Source of the DNA: Rheinheimera maricola
GTDB lineage: Bacteria; Pseudomonadota; Gammaproteobacteria; Enterobacterales; Alteromonadaceae
NCBI RefSeq assembly: GCF_016918075.2
Contig: NZ_JAERPS020000004.1
Coordinates: 372,001 to 436,000, forward strand
Direction: 5' to 3'
Length of the DNA stretch: 64,000 nucleotides
Shown here piece by piece: positions 51,045-60,690 of the stretch (its first letter is position 1; each line of letters starts with the position of its first letter). Made by a program: the position numbers and the translations under genes. The notes beneath the pieces were generated by a model that was not told the DNA's origin, made no database searches, and was given only the letters and a program-made list of their open reading frames with translations.

Positions 51045-53810
51045 TCAGAACTTGTACTGGGCGCCTAAGTAGTACTGGCGGCCGGTAGCGTGGTAGTAGG
51101 TTAAGCGGTTACCGCTTGAGTCTACCCATTGATCGTCCACTTCGTCGGTCAGGTTAAGCGCTTCAAAGCTAACTTTCCATTTCTCTGTCAGTTGATATGA
51201 CATTGACGCATCGATATTACGGGTGGCGTTTGTGCCTTCCATATCATTGTTGTTACGGCCGATAGCGTTAGTCAGATAGTCAGTACGGTCAGTTAATGAA
51301 ACCCGGGCACTGAACTTGTCATCCTCGTAGTACAAGGTTGCACTGCGGGTTGATTCTGATAAGCCTTGCAAATCGCGGGTTGCCAGGATTTGCCCATCAG
51401 CGTTGATGTAGTCCATCTGGGCTTTTACATAAGTGTAGTTACCGATAAAGCCGAAGCGATCCCAGCCCTCTGGCAGGAAGCTGAATGGCATTTGGTATTG
51501 CACTTCAAAGCCGTACAGGTTGCCACCTGGCGCATTTAATGGCGTATTGGTTTGCCATTCAATGTTCTCGTTACAATCCGGGCCGTAACCCGGACCAGCA
51601 TTACAAGCATCGATAGCGGCCTGAATCGGTAAGCCGGTTTCAGTAAATAGCTTGGTTTCGCGTAAGCCTTGTACATAGCTGTCAATATCTTTGCGGAAAA
51701 CCGCCACACCTAACAAAGACTCATTGTCAAAGTACAGTTCTAAGCCTAAGTCATAGGTTTTGGCTTTGGTTGGCTCCAGCGTCGGGTTACCGCCACTGAT
51801 AGCGCGAGCACCACCGGAAACAGATACCGACACGTTTGGTCTGATGCTGCCTATACCGGCGCGGGACATAACTTCGGCATAACCAAAGCGGATAATAACA
51901 TCATCAAGTGGTTCAAATACCAGGTTTAACGATGGTAAAAACTCTTTGTATTCATGCTCAGCGGTAATTTGTTCGCTGCTGCCTCCCAGAGTTGCCCAAG
52001 CAGTCGAGGATTGATCAGTCTTCACATAGCGGCCACCAACATCTCCACGGATGGTGGTATCGCCAACCTCAGTTTCAAACGCTAGCTGCAGATAGGCTCC
52101 CAGGGTTTTTTCTTCTGCGGTGTAGTTATCTACACGGCGAAAATCTGAACTTACGACAAAATCGCCTGAATTGCTGTAGATGTCATAAGCAGCGTCAATT
52201 GCAGCCAGATCCGGCACCAGCCAGGCACCTTGTGATCCCAGGCCGGAGTTGTAACTCATGATTAAATCAGGTGTCATTACTACGCCGCCGGCATTTTCAC
52301 TTGAGCGCCTTGCTTCGTAGGTTTCAAATTCAAAGGTTTTGTAATGCAAGCCACTGCGCAGTGTCAGGGCTTCACTTAAAACATATTCCAGATTAAGTGC
52401 AGCGTTGTCAAAGGTGTTTTCAGCGCCTAGCGGACGTAAACGTACGCTGTTAGTGCTCCAGCCTGATGCATCAAACACGCCTGCGCCAAATAGCAATTCT
52501 GGTGCCTGGCGTTTTGCGCCGCGATAGTCGTAGCTGAAATCAACGCCGGTTTTTTCCATTACCACAGTGGTTTGGATTGGATTATCAAATTCTGAGGTTG
52601 CGCGGCCAATCATGCCATCGATCTTAAGGTTGTCCGTAAGCTGATGCTGGCCACTTAAACTGAACTGTAAAAACTCCGTACCCAGCTCGTCGTATCGGTT
52701 TTCATTGCGTACGGTGGCATTTTCAAAGGCGGCGTAAGTTACGGTATTGCTATCGTCAACTTCGTAATCCAGTACGTTCATCCGTGCAGCCTGGCTGTTA
52801 CCGTTAAGTATGCCCTGGGTAAAAATTTCATTGCGGGTTGAATCGTCTTTCGAATATAAAATATCAAGGTTAAAGCGGGTTTCCGGGCTCGGCCTAAACT
52901 CAAACGCCGCCGCAGCGCCGGTGCGTTTTACGTTGTGGGTGTAAGAATCGTAGCGTGGTAAGCGGGGACGAAAACCATTGTTAATGCCCGCCAGTTCTGG
53001 TGCATCAGCGGCACCCTGATAACTGCCAAAGTCATTTACGTTATCCCAACGTACGGTACTTGCGCCGTCGTCTTTCACATTACGCTCCGACATCGCCAAT
53101 GAAAACAGCGTGCCAAATTTGCCGTCAGCAAAAATATTGCTTACCAGGAAAGACGCTTTTGGGTCAACCTCTTCAGACAGATCATTGTAGCCAGCCTGCA
53201 CATTAGCCGCAAAAGTGAAGCCGTCGTAGTCAAACGGCCGCGCAGTGCGCAAGTCTACCGTGGCACCCAATGAACCTTCTTCCACGTTAGCTGACGCCGT
53301 TTTACGCACGGTAAGCTCGCTGAATAAATCGGATGAAAAGGTATTAAAGTCAAAGCCTCGGCCACGGTTTGCACCACCAATTGCATCAGTACCACCACTG
53401 GTAGACTGTGCTTCCATGCCGTTGATACGCACCCGGGTAAAATCCGGGCCTAAGCCGCGTACCGAAATTTGCCGGCCTTCACCGGCAACGCGGCTGATAG
53501 CCACACCCGGAATACGCTGCAATGATTCGGCTAAGTTTAAATCAGGGAAGTCGGCAATATCTTCAGCTTTAATGGTGTCGGTAGAGCCAGTTTCAAAACG
53601 CTTCTGGTTTAGCGCGCTGGCCAAACTACCGCGAAAACCACCGGTAACGGTGATCACTTCGATATCTTCTTCCTGCACTTGTGCCGGTGTTTGCTGCTCA
53701 GCCTGTTGCGCCTGCAAAGCCGGTACTGTACCGAGAATGGTTGCTAAACCGGCCAGGGTAAGCGCCCGTACCAGTTTAGTTGGGCGAAATTGCGTGTTGC
53801 GATAAGCCAT
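51045..53810 (-). CDS. TonB-dependent receptor, probably for pectin oligosaccharides
   Basis: 921 aa. A signal peptide (ending near LQAQQA, residue 36), a TonB-box-like EDIEVITVTG, a plug domain (DFPDLNLAESLQRIPGVAISRVAGEGRQISVRGLGPDFTRVRINGM) and a 22-strand barrel with the C-terminal aromatic YYLGAQYKF. Of the large carbohydrate-type receptors of Alteromonadales. It is flanked by pectin genes on both sides and its promoter region has two LacI-type palindromes, so uptake of oligogalacturonides is likely. Confidence 0.92.
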   Translation of the reverse strand: MAYRNTQFRPTKLVRALTLAGLATILGTVPALQAQQAEQQTPAQVQEEDIEVITVTGGFRGSLASALNQKRFETGSTDTIKAEDIADFPDLNLAESLQRIPGVAISRVAGEGRQISVRGLGPDFTRVRINGMEAQSTSGGTDAIGGANRGRGFDFNTFSSDLFSELTVRKTASANVEEGSLGATVDLRTARPFDYDGFTFAANVQAGYNDLSEEVDPKASFLVSNIFADGKFGTLFSLAMSERNVKDDGASTVRWDNVNDFGSYQGAADAPELAGINNGFRPRLPRYDSYTHNVKRTGAAAAFEFRPSPETRFNLDILYSKDDSTRNEIFTQGILNGNSQAARMNVLDYEVDDSNTVTYAAFENATVRNENRYDELGTEFLQFSLSGQHQLTDNLKIDGMIGRATSEFDNPIQTTVVMEKTGVDFSYDYRGAKRQAPELLFGAGVFDASGWSTNSVRLRPLGAENTFDNAALNLEYVLSEALTLRSGLHYKTFEFETYEARRSSENAGGVVMTPDLIMSYNSGLGSQGAWLVPDLAAIDAAYDIYSNSGDFVVSSDFRRVDNYTAEEKTLGAYLQLAFETEVGDTTIRGDVGGRYVKTDQSSTAWATLGGSSEQITAEHEYKEFLPSLNLVFEPLDDVIIRFGYAEVMSRAGIGSIRPNVSVSVSGGARAISGGNPTLEPTKAKTYDLGLELYFDNESLLGVAVFRKDIDSYVQGLRETKLFTETGLPIQAAIDACNAGPGYGPDCNENIEWQTNTPLNAPGGNLYGFEVQYQMPFSFLPEGWDRFGFIGNYTYVKAQMDYINADGQILATRDLQGLSESTRSATLYYEDDKFSARVSLTDRTDYLTNAIGRNNNDMEGTNATRNIDASMSYQLTEKWKVSFEALNLTDEVDDQWVDSSGNRLTYYHATGRQYYLGAQYKF

Positions 53811-53940
53811 CTGTGTTCACCTCGTCCTGAATTGACTTGTTATCTTAGCCGGAGTCATGCCCGGCTTTAGCTATTTTGTCGGAGCAATGTCAGTCTGCTC
53901 CCTGTCGATTTGCTTGTTTTGTATTCAGCTTATATCCTTT

Positions 53941-53987
53941 GTCTACCGGTGGCAAAAAAAACTTGCAATTTTGTGCCACCGATGGCA
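53941..53987. promoter_or_regulatory. paired palindromes, candidate LacI-family operators (receptor/kduD)
   Basis: TGCCACCGATGGCA (53974-53987) and a weaker site whose right half CCGGTGGCA is perfect (53946-53954). The centres are 33 bp apart, the same spacing as at the polygalacturonase promoter. The word closely matches the perfect palindrome TGCCACCGGTGGCA at 60598. Confidence 0.7.
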
Positions 53988-54130
53988 AAAAGCTAACACC
54001 ATCAACTAAAAGCTGTCAATTATTGATAGAGTTTAAATCGGTATAATTTGTAACTGAATTATGTAAACTTGACTTAAGTCACTAATATTTAAGGTTTGTT
54101 GTTGATTTTGAATTTTTAAATTGTTCCATA

Positions 54131-54146
54131 TTTGAACAGTTTCAAA
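54131..54146. promoter_or_regulatory. imperfect palindrome near kduD, possible IclR/KdgR site
   Basis: TTTGAACAGTTTCAAA, 37 bp before the kduD start, is a near-palindrome resembling the TGAAAC...GTTTCA type of enterobacterial KdgR sites. The match is loose. Confidence 0.35.
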
Positions 54147-54182
54147 GCTACAACAAGCAAAACCAGCTAACAGGAGAGCCCA

Positions 54183-54941
54183 ATGGCAAGCTTATTTTCA
54201 CTGGCCGGACAAACCGCTTTAGTCACCGGCGCGAGCCGCGGTTTAGGCCGGGCAATCGCCGTAGCCCTGGCACAGGCAGGTGCTTCAGTGCTGTGTGCCA
54301 GTTCGTCGGCAAGCGGCAGCAATGATACCGTGACCGCCATTAACAACGCCGGCGGCAAAGCCAGCGCTCTGGCTGCTGATTTAAGTGATGAAGCGGCAGT
54401 AGAGCAACTGGCTGAACAGGCGCTGGCACTGGGGCCGGTGCATATTTTAGTAAATTGTGGCGGTACTATTTTTCGTGCGCCGGCGCATCAGTTTCCAATG
54501 AACGAATGGCACAAGGTGATGGCAGTAAACCTTGATGCGGCGTTTTTGCTCAGTCAGCGTCTGGGCGCAGAGATGATTAAACGCAAACAAGGCAAAATTA
54601 TTAATATCGCCTCAATGCTATCGTATAGCGGCGGCATTACGGTGCCGGCTTATACCGCCAGTAAACACGCCATTGCCGGCGTAACCAAAGCATTAGCCAA
54701 CGAATGGGCGCAGCATAATATTCAGGTTAATGCCATTGCGCCGGGTTATTTTAGCACCGACAACACCGCGGCGTTGCAAGCGGATACCGCGCGTAACGCC
54801 GCCATTACGGCCCGTATTCCGGCAGGGCGTTGGGGCGAGCCGGAAGATTTAGCCGGTGCGGCGGTGTTTTTGGCATCCAATGCGGCTAACTACGTTAATG
54901 GCCATGTGCTGGCAGTTGATGGCGGCTGGCTGGCGCGCTAA
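54183..54941 (+). CDS. kduD: 2-dehydro-3-deoxy-D-gluconate 5-dehydrogenase
   Basis: 252 aa classical SDR with TGASRGLG (15-22) and catalytic S144, Y157, K161 in the YTASK motif. It interconverts 2,5-diketo-3-deoxygluconate and KDG with NAD(H), the second cytoplasmic step for unsaturated galacturonate. Start with AGGAGAG upstream; first gene of the kduD-kduI-TRAP operon. Confidence 0.93.
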   Translation: MASLFSLAGQTALVTGASRGLGRAIAVALAQAGASVLCASSSASGSNDTVTAINNAGGKASALAADLSDEAAVEQLAEQALALGPVHILVNCGGTIFRAPAHQFPMNEWHKVMAVNLDAAFLLSQRLGAEMIKRKQGKIINIASMLSYSGGITVPAYTASKHAIAGVTKALANEWAQHNIQVNAIAPGYFSTDNTAALQADTARNAAITARIPAGRWGEPEDLAGAAVFLASNAANYVNGHVLAVDGGWLAR

Positions 54942-54983
54942 GCGCGCTTATTTTTACCACGGAATTTTTCAATTGAGGTTTTT

Positions 54984-55826
54984 ATGACAGTTTTATTTGA
55001 CAGCCGTTATCCCACTCACCCGGATGACGTAAAGCATTACGACACTGACCAGCTGCGTCAGCATTTTTTGGTAGATAACCTGATGCAGGCCGACAAGCTG
55101 GTACTGTGTTACACCCATTACGAGCGGGTAATAGTGGGTAGTGCGGTGCCGGTAAAAGCGGCAGTAAAGCTTGAGGCGCCGGAGCCACTTAAAGCAGAGT
55201 ATTTTTTGCAGCGCCGTGAGCTGGGCATTATTAACGTAGGTGGTAGCGGCAAAGTCAGTGTGGATGGCAGCGACTACGAGCTGAAAAACACTGAGGCATT
55301 GTATGTTGGTATGGGCGCGCGTGAGGTTAGCTTTCACAGTACTGATAGTGCAAAACCGGCCAAATTTTATCTGAATTCCGCTCCGGCGCACCATGCATAT
55401 CCTACCAAACACCTGACGATGGATAACTGCACCGTGCTGCAAATGGGCGCGTTGGAAACCTCGAACGAGCGTGCTATTCACCAGTTGATGATTAATGACG
55501 TGGTGCAAACCTGTCAGTTGCAGATGGGGCTGACGGTACTTAAACCGGGTAGCGTATGGAACACTATGCCGGCGCATCAGCATGACCGGCGGATGGAAGC
55601 CTATTTTTATTTTAACCTCGCTGACGATCAGCGCGTTTGTCACTTTATGGGCCAACCGCAGCAAACACGGCATATTTGGGTGGCTAACGAGCAGGCAGTG
55701 GTGTCGCCGGCGTGGTCTATTCACAGTGGCTGTGGCACCAGCAATTATGCCTTTATTTGGGGCATGGCCGGTGAAAACCTGGATTATCACGATATGGACA
55801 AATTCCCTGCCAGCGCAATGAAGTAA
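54984..55826 (+). CDS. kduI: 5-dehydro-4-deoxy-D-glucuronate isomerase
   Basis: 280 aa cupin. Metal ligands H198, H200 and E205 lie in PAHQHDRRMEAYFYF, where E. coli KduI has H196/H198/E203. Other blocks are LQRRELGIINVGGSGKVSVDG, ALYVGMG and NYAFIWGMAGEN. It converts DKI (4-deoxy-L-threo-5-hexosulose uronate) to 2,5-diketo-3-deoxygluconate. Between kduD and the TRAP genes. Confidence 0.95.
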   Translation: MTVLFDSRYPTHPDDVKHYDTDQLRQHFLVDNLMQADKLVLCYTHYERVIVGSAVPVKAAVKLEAPEPLKAEYFLQRRELGIINVGGSGKVSVDGSDYELKNTEALYVGMGAREVSFHSTDSAKPAKFYLNSAPAHHAYPTKHLTMDNCTVLQMGALETSNERAIHQLMINDVVQTCQLQMGLTVLKPGSVWNTMPAHQHDRRMEAYFYFNLADDQRVCHFMGQPQQTRHIWVANEQAVVSPAWSIHSGCGTSNYAFIWGMAGENLDYHDMDKFPASAMK

Positions 55827-55848
55827 CGGCAACAGGATAGGACGCGTT

Positions 55849-56856
55849 ATGAAAACTATTACCTGGCGGGCCTGCTGCCTGCTTATGCTGACGGTTACTG
55901 CGCTAACGGGCTGCAAGCCGCAGCAGGAAGTGACCACCTTACGCTTAGCGCATACGTTGGATCAGCAACATGTGGTGCACAAAGCCATGGTGTTAATGGG
56001 CGAGCGCCTCGCGCATTATTCTGATGGCAGTATGCAAATAGAGATATACAGTGGCGGCCAGCTGGGTAACGAGCGCGAGCTGATTGAGTTGTTGCAAATT
56101 GGCAGCCTGGCCATGACCAAGGTGTCAGCCAGTTCGGTAGAAAGCTTTGTACCGCAAATGCGCGTTTTTAGCGTGCCGTATATTTTTAACAACAATGCGC
56201 ATTTATGGCAGGTATTAAACGGTAAGGCTGGCACAGAGCTGCTAATGGCGCTGCAACCGGCCCGCCTGCATGGCTTGGGCTACTATGATGCCGGTAGTCG
56301 CAGTTTTTACTCTACCAATACCGAAATTCACACGCCGGCAGATTTACGCGGTAAAAAATTTCGCGTGCTGGCCAGCCAAACTGCCGTAAAAATGGTGGAA
56401 GCCTTAGGTGGCGCCGCCACGCCGGTAGATTGGGGCGAGCTGTATACTGCCTTGCAGCAGGGCGTTGTGGATGGCGCCGAGAACAACCCGCCCAGTTTTT
56501 ACTTATCGCGCCATTATGAGCTAAGCAAATACTACACCCTGGATGAGCACACCGCCGTGCCGGATGTGCTGATTATGAGTCTGCCGGTGTGGCAGGATTT
56601 AACCCCGCAGCAGCAACAATGGCTGCAGCAGGCAGCAAATGATTCAATCGCTTATCAGCGCGCCGCCTGGCAGCAGGTATCCGATGATGCCTTAGCGGCG
56701 GTAAAAGCCGCCGGTGTTACGGTAATTTACCCTGACAAACAGCCGTTTCGCGATGCGGTAGCCCCGTTTCATCAGAGCCTTAAACAAAGCGATATCGGGC
56801 CTTTATTGCAGCAAATTGCCGATGTAGCTGCGCAAATGGAGCCAAGCCATGACTAA
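55849..56856 (+). CDS. TRAP transporter solute-binding protein (DctP)
   Basis: 335 aa with lipobox LTGCKP (Cys 23), so a lipoprotein-anchored or secreted DctP-family binding protein. Conserved are TLRLAHTLDQQHVVHKAMVLMGERLAHYSDGSMQIEIYSGGQLGNERELIELLQIGSLAM, LRGKKFRVLAS and VDGAENNPPSF. The first gene of a complete DctPQM set; the substrate is probably a uronate or its unsaturated form, from the kdu neighbours. Confidence 0.92.
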   Translation: MKTITWRACCLLMLTVTALTGCKPQQEVTTLRLAHTLDQQHVVHKAMVLMGERLAHYSDGSMQIEIYSGGQLGNERELIELLQIGSLAMTKVSASSVESFVPQMRVFSVPYIFNNNAHLWQVLNGKAGTELLMALQPARLHGLGYYDAGSRSFYSTNTEIHTPADLRGKKFRVLASQTAVKMVEALGGAATPVDWGELYTALQQGVVDGAENNPPSFYLSRHYELSKYYTLDEHTAVPDVLIMSLPVWQDLTPQQQQWLQQAANDSIAYQRAAWQQVSDDALAAVKAAGVTVIYPDKQPFRDAVAPFHQSLKQSDIGPLLQQIADVAAQMEPSHD

Positions 56857-57349
56857 GTTAGTGCATTGGGTAGACAGCATACTGAAATGGTTTCTCGCCG
56901 CGTTAATGGCCGCCATCGTCTTGGTGGTGAGCTGGCAGGTGGTATCACGTTTTGTGTTAAATGCCCCTAGTTCCATTACTGAAGAATTATCGCGCACCTT
57001 GCTAATTTGGATTGGCATGGTGGGTGCCGCTTTTGCCTATCGCACCGGCGTGCATCTGGGGCTGGATATCGTAACGCAGAAGTTTAACCCGGCAATACGG
57101 CGCCGGTTGGCGATGGTGCTGACCGCTGCAGTGGTGATTTTTGCTATCGCCGTGATGGTAGTCGGTGGTGGCAATCTGGTGGCGCTCACCTGGGAGCTGA
57201 ACCAAATGTCGGCCGCGCTGAATATTAAGATGGCGTATATCTATGTTGCGCTGCCGCTATCGGGGCTACTGATCGCGTTTTATGGCGTGTGCCAGCTGTA
57301 TTTTATGCTGATAAATAAACCGATGCAGCCGGTTGAGGGGATGCACTGA
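56849..57349 (+). CDS. TRAP transporter small permease (DctQ)
   Basis: 166 aa with four membrane helices; SWQVVSRFVLNAPSSITEELSRTLLIWIGMVGAAFAYRTGVHLGLD is the DctQ signature. It overlaps dctP-like gene by 8 bp and the large permease by 1 bp. Confidence 0.92.
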   Translation: MTKLVHWVDSILKWFLAALMAAIVLVVSWQVVSRFVLNAPSSITEELSRTLLIWIGMVGAAFAYRTGVHLGLDIVTQKFNPAIRRRLAMVLTAAVVIFAIAVMVVGGGNLVALTWELNQMSAALNIKMAYIYVALPLSGLLIAFYGVCQLYFMLINKPMQPVEGMH

Positions 57350-58644
57350 TGGAAATGGCGATTCTGGTTCTGTTACTGGTATTTTTTGGCTTGTTGCTGC
57401 TAAACGTACCTATTTCATTTTGTATTGGTTTAGCCACGCTGGCAACGATGTTGCTCAGCGTTGATGTTATGCCAGCGGTGACCACGATGGCGCAGCGCAT
57501 GGCAGGTGGTATTAACAGCTTTGCTTTATTGGCGATCCCGTTTTTTGTGTTGTCGGGTTTAATTATGGGCCGTGGCGGCATCGCTAAACGCTTAATTGAA
57601 TGCGCCATGGCGCTGGTAGGTATGCTGCCTGGTGGTCTGGCGTTGGTGAATGTGGTGTCCTGTATGTTCTTCGGTGCTATATCCGGCTCTGCCGTGGCGG
57701 CTACCTCGGCTATTGGCAGTTTTATGCTGCCAGAGATGAAAAAGCAGGGCTATGACGTTAACTACAGCGCTGCTGTTACGGCCGCGGCTGCCACTACCGG
57801 CATGCTTATTCCGCCGAGTAACATTTTAATTGTCTATGCCATTGCCAGTGGCGGCGTATCCATAGCGGCACTGTTTATAGCCGGGTATGTGCCGGGTATT
57901 TTGTTGGGAGTTTCGCTAATGCTGGTTTGTGCTGGCTACGCCAAACTAAAAGGCTACCCGGTTGGCGCGCGTTTACCGTTAAAGCTGGTAGTGCAAAAAG
58001 TGGCGGCAGCACTGCCCAGCCTGTTTATGATATTTCTGGTAATTGGCGGTATTGTCAGCGGTGTTTTTACTGCCACTGAAGCCGGTGCTATCGCCGTCGT
58101 GTATTCGCTAATTTTAGCTGTAGGTATTTACCGGGAAGTAAAAACCACTGAGTTAGCGGGCATTTTAATGAAGTCGGCGGAAACTACCGCCATCGTTATG
58201 GCCTTAATCGCCACCTCTTCAGCCATGTCGTGGATTTTGTCCTACGAGCAAATTCCACAAACCATTAGTGCCGCTATGCTGGCACTTAGCGACAACCCTT
58301 TGCTGATCTTGTTGATGATTAATTTGATCTTATTGCTGGTAGGTGCCTTTATGGATATGACGCCGGCAGTGCTTATTTTTACGCCGATTTTTTTACCGGT
58401 AGCGGTAGAGCTGGGCATGAGCCCACTGCATTTCGGCATTATGATGGTGTTGAATTTATCCATCGGCCTGGTGTCGCCGCCTGTAGGAAGTGTGTTGTTT
58501 GTCAGTTGTGCTATTGCCAAAACCAAGCTTGAGTCGATTATACGGCCATTAATGCCGCTGTATCTGGCAATGTTTGTGGTGTTGATGCTGGTAACTTATG
58601 TGCCGGCAATCAGTGAATGGCTGCCAAAGCAATTTGGTTTTTAA
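57349..58644 (+). CDS. TRAP transporter large permease (DctM)
   Basis: 431 aa, about 12 helices, DctM family: VPISFCIGLATLATMLL, RGGIAKRLIECAMALVGMLPGGLALVNVVSCMFFGAISGSAVAATSAIG, AAAATTGMLIPPSNILIVYAI and PPVGSVLFVSCAIAK. It imports substrate by sodium symport together with DctQ and DctP. Confidence 0.94.
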   Translation: MEMAILVLLLVFFGLLLLNVPISFCIGLATLATMLLSVDVMPAVTTMAQRMAGGINSFALLAIPFFVLSGLIMGRGGIAKRLIECAMALVGMLPGGLALVNVVSCMFFGAISGSAVAATSAIGSFMLPEMKKQGYDVNYSAAVTAAAATTGMLIPPSNILIVYAIASGGVSIAALFIAGYVPGILLGVSLMLVCAGYAKLKGYPVGARLPLKLVVQKVAAALPSLFMIFLVIGGIVSGVFTATEAGAIAVVYSLILAVGIYREVKTTELAGILMKSAETTAIVMALIATSSAMSWILSYEQIPQTISAAMLALSDNPLLILLMINLILLLVGAFMDMTPAVLIFTPIFLPVAVELGMSPLHFGIMMVLNLSIGLVSPPVGSVLFVSCAIAKTKLESIIRPLMPLYLAMFVVLMLVTYVPAISEWLPKQFGF

Positions 58645-58686
58645 CCAGCTTATTTTTCAACAGATGGTAAACTCAGGAGTTAACCG

Positions 58687-59472
58687 ATGGTAAGCTACGT
58701 GATCCCTAATCTGGCCAATGCTTGTCGTATTCTGTCACTGGTGACAGAGTCGGACCAGGGCCTGAGTTTAACCGAACTGGAGCAGCGCTTAGCAGTGCCG
58801 CGCACCACGGCGTTTCGTATTTTACAAACCCTGTGCCAGGAGCAGGTGCTGGAAAAACAGGGTAAGCGTTATTTGGTTGGGGCGCAGCTGTTTAAAATGG
58901 GTTTAAGCCTGCTAAGTTCACAACGTTTGCAGCAACAGGCGTTGCCAATGTTGCAACAGTTGGCGCTGAGCACCGGCTTAAGTGCGCATTTGGCGCTACC
59001 GCATGCCAAAGGCGCTCTGCTGGTAGAGGTATGTGACAGCCCAAACCCGCTGCGCTTGGCCGCCAGGCCAGGCACAATTGCCGATTTTAACTGCTCTGCT
59101 GCCGGCAAAGTGTTTCTGGCGTTTCATCATTTTGACCAAATACACAGCTTGGCGACTGCCGGCTTATTCAAGCAGCGCACCTCACATAGCCTGGTACAAC
59201 CGAATGAGTTAACAACAGAGTTGCAGCGCATACTAGCGCGCGGTTATGCTAGCGACGAAATGGAATACCACGATGATGTGCGTTGCCTGGCAGTGCCGGT
59301 GCGGAACAGTCAGGGTAGCGTCGTCGCCGCTGTTGGCATTACCGGCCCGCTGCAGTTGTTCGCCAAAAAGGTGCAAACCGATCTTATCGCCAGTGTAAAG
59401 CAAACGGCGATTGATATTGCGCTTAGTACCTACCGGCCACAGTTGGTCGCTAATAGTGCGCGTGGTCAATAA
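58687..59472 (+). CDS. IclR-family regulator (KdgR-like)
   Basis: 261 aa with an N-terminal winged helix SLTELEQRLAVPRTTAFRILQTLCQEQVLEKQGKRYLVG and a C-terminal effector domain (GTIADFNCSAAGKVFLAFHHFD, RGYASDEMEYHDDVRCLAVPVRNSQGSVVAAVGITGP). KdgR-type IclR proteins sense KDG; the neighbourhood fits. Between the TRAP genes and the LacI-type gene, all in one direction. Confidence 0.88.
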   Translation: MVSYVIPNLANACRILSLVTESDQGLSLTELEQRLAVPRTTAFRILQTLCQEQVLEKQGKRYLVGAQLFKMGLSLLSSQRLQQQALPMLQQLALSTGLSAHLALPHAKGALLVEVCDSPNPLRLAARPGTIADFNCSAAGKVFLAFHHFDQIHSLATAGLFKQRTSHSLVQPNELTTELQRILARGYASDEMEYHDDVRCLAVPVRNSQGSVVAAVGITGPLQLFAKKVQTDLIASVKQTAIDIALSTYRPQLVANSARGQ

Positions 59473-59473
59473 G

Positions 59474-60517
59474 ATGAGACTTATGCAAAAACAAGCCACG
59501 ATAAATGATGTAGCCCGTATTGCCGGTGTGTCTAAGCGCACGGTATCGCGGGTGATTAACGGCTCACTTAGTGTCGGTGAAACTACCCGCACCCGGGTAG
59601 AAAAAGTGATTAGCGAATTAAAGTACTCGCCCAATACTCAGGCGCGCGGCCTGGCATCCAGCCGTTCTTATTTGTTGGGGTTAATTTACGATAACCCCGA
59701 TGCCTTGTATCTGGATGACGTACAACGCGGTGTGCTGGAGGTGTGCTCTAACCTTGGTTACGAGCTGGTAGTGCATCCGTGTCGTTATCGCAGTGAAACC
59801 CTGGTGCAAGACTGTTTGCGCTTTATGCAGCGCTCTAAACTAGATGGCGTTATCGTACTGCCGCCGGTGTCAGAATCAGAAACCCTGGCACTGGCACTAA
59901 AAGACTCGGGCAGCGCTTATGTGCGTTTAAGCTCAGTGGCGTTAGATGAGGCCAAACATATCGTGGTATCGGACGACCGCGCTGCCGCAGCCGAGATGGC
60001 GCGCTATTTTGCTCAGCTCGGGCATGAGCATATCGCCTTTATCAGTGGGCCGCAGCGCTATAAATCATCAACAGAGCGGATGGAAGGTTTTCAGCTTGGC
60101 TTATCGGCCTACGGCATTAAATTGCGGCCAGACTGGATTATTGAAGGCAATAATACCTTTGAAACCGGTATCGAGTGTGCACGCCAATTACTGCAGGTCG
60201 AAACCAGACCAACAGCTATTTTTGCCAATAACGATCAAATGGCTGCTGGGGTGCTTAAAGTGGCGCATAGCCTGGGCATTAAAGTGCCGGAGCAATTATC
60301 GGTGGCCGGCTTTGATGACAATATGCTGGCGTCCAGGGTAATACCGGCGCTAACAACCATTAAACGGCCGGTGCGGCAAATGGCGTTATTGGCCACCAGC
60401 AAGCTGATTATGTCGATAGAAAACAACGATAAAGCAGCGACCAATGTGGCAGCCAAGGTAGCACCAACGCTGGTAGTTCGTGAGTCTACTGCCAGAGTGC
60501 CAGGCAACAGCAACTAA
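59474..60517 (+). CDS. LacI-family transcriptional regulator
   Basis: 347 aa with an N-terminal LacI helix-turn-helix TINDVARIAGVSKRTVSRVINGSLSVGETTRTRVEKVISELKYSPNTQARGL and a periplasmic-binding-type sensor domain (IVVSDDRAAAAEMARYFAQLGHEHIAFISGP, AIFANNDQMAAGVLKVAHSLGIKVPEQLSVAGFDD). Starts two bp after the IclR-type stop. Palindromes TGCCACCGGTGGCA close to its end and ahead of the TonB receptor are the likely operators. Confidence 0.9.
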   Translation: MRLMQKQATINDVARIAGVSKRTVSRVINGSLSVGETTRTRVEKVISELKYSPNTQARGLASSRSYLLGLIYDNPDALYLDDVQRGVLEVCSNLGYELVVHPCRYRSETLVQDCLRFMQRSKLDGVIVLPPVSESETLALALKDSGSAYVRLSSVALDEAKHIVVSDDRAAAAEMARYFAQLGHEHIAFISGPQRYKSSTERMEGFQLGLSAYGIKLRPDWIIEGNNTFETGIECARQLLQVETRPTAIFANNDQMAAGVLKVAHSLGIKVPEQLSVAGFDDNMLASRVIPALTTIKRPVRQMALLATSKLIMSIENNDKAATNVAAKVAPTLVVRESTARVPGNSN

Positions 60518-60564
60518 CTTGTCAGGCCTGATGCAGACAAAAAAATTTCACTGGTAAAATTTTC

Positions 60565-60611
60565 TGCCACCGTTGGCAAAAAGTTTGTCGAATTACTTGC
60601 CACCGGTGGCA
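60565..60611. promoter_or_regulatory. paired palindromes ahead of the polygalacturonase gene
   Basis: TGCCACCGTTGGCA (60565-60578) and the perfect palindrome TGCCACCGGTGGCA (60598-60611), centres 33 bp apart, 80-126 bp before the polygalacturonase start. Same word and spacing as in the receptor/kduD region. Confidence 0.75.
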
Positions 60612-60690
60612 AATTGGTTATTATAGTAACAATTGCGAAGTAAAGCAGATGCACGCGGAAAGGTAGCGGCCGGCAGCAGCGGAGAAATCT

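Larger units (their letters stand above)
53811..54182. other. shared regulatory region between the TonB receptor and kduD
   Basis: 372 bp non-coding region between two divergent pectin units. It holds two LacI-type palindromes, an AT-rich stretch with probable promoter elements (54000-54130) and an IclR-like imperfect palindrome near kduD. Confidence 0.7.
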
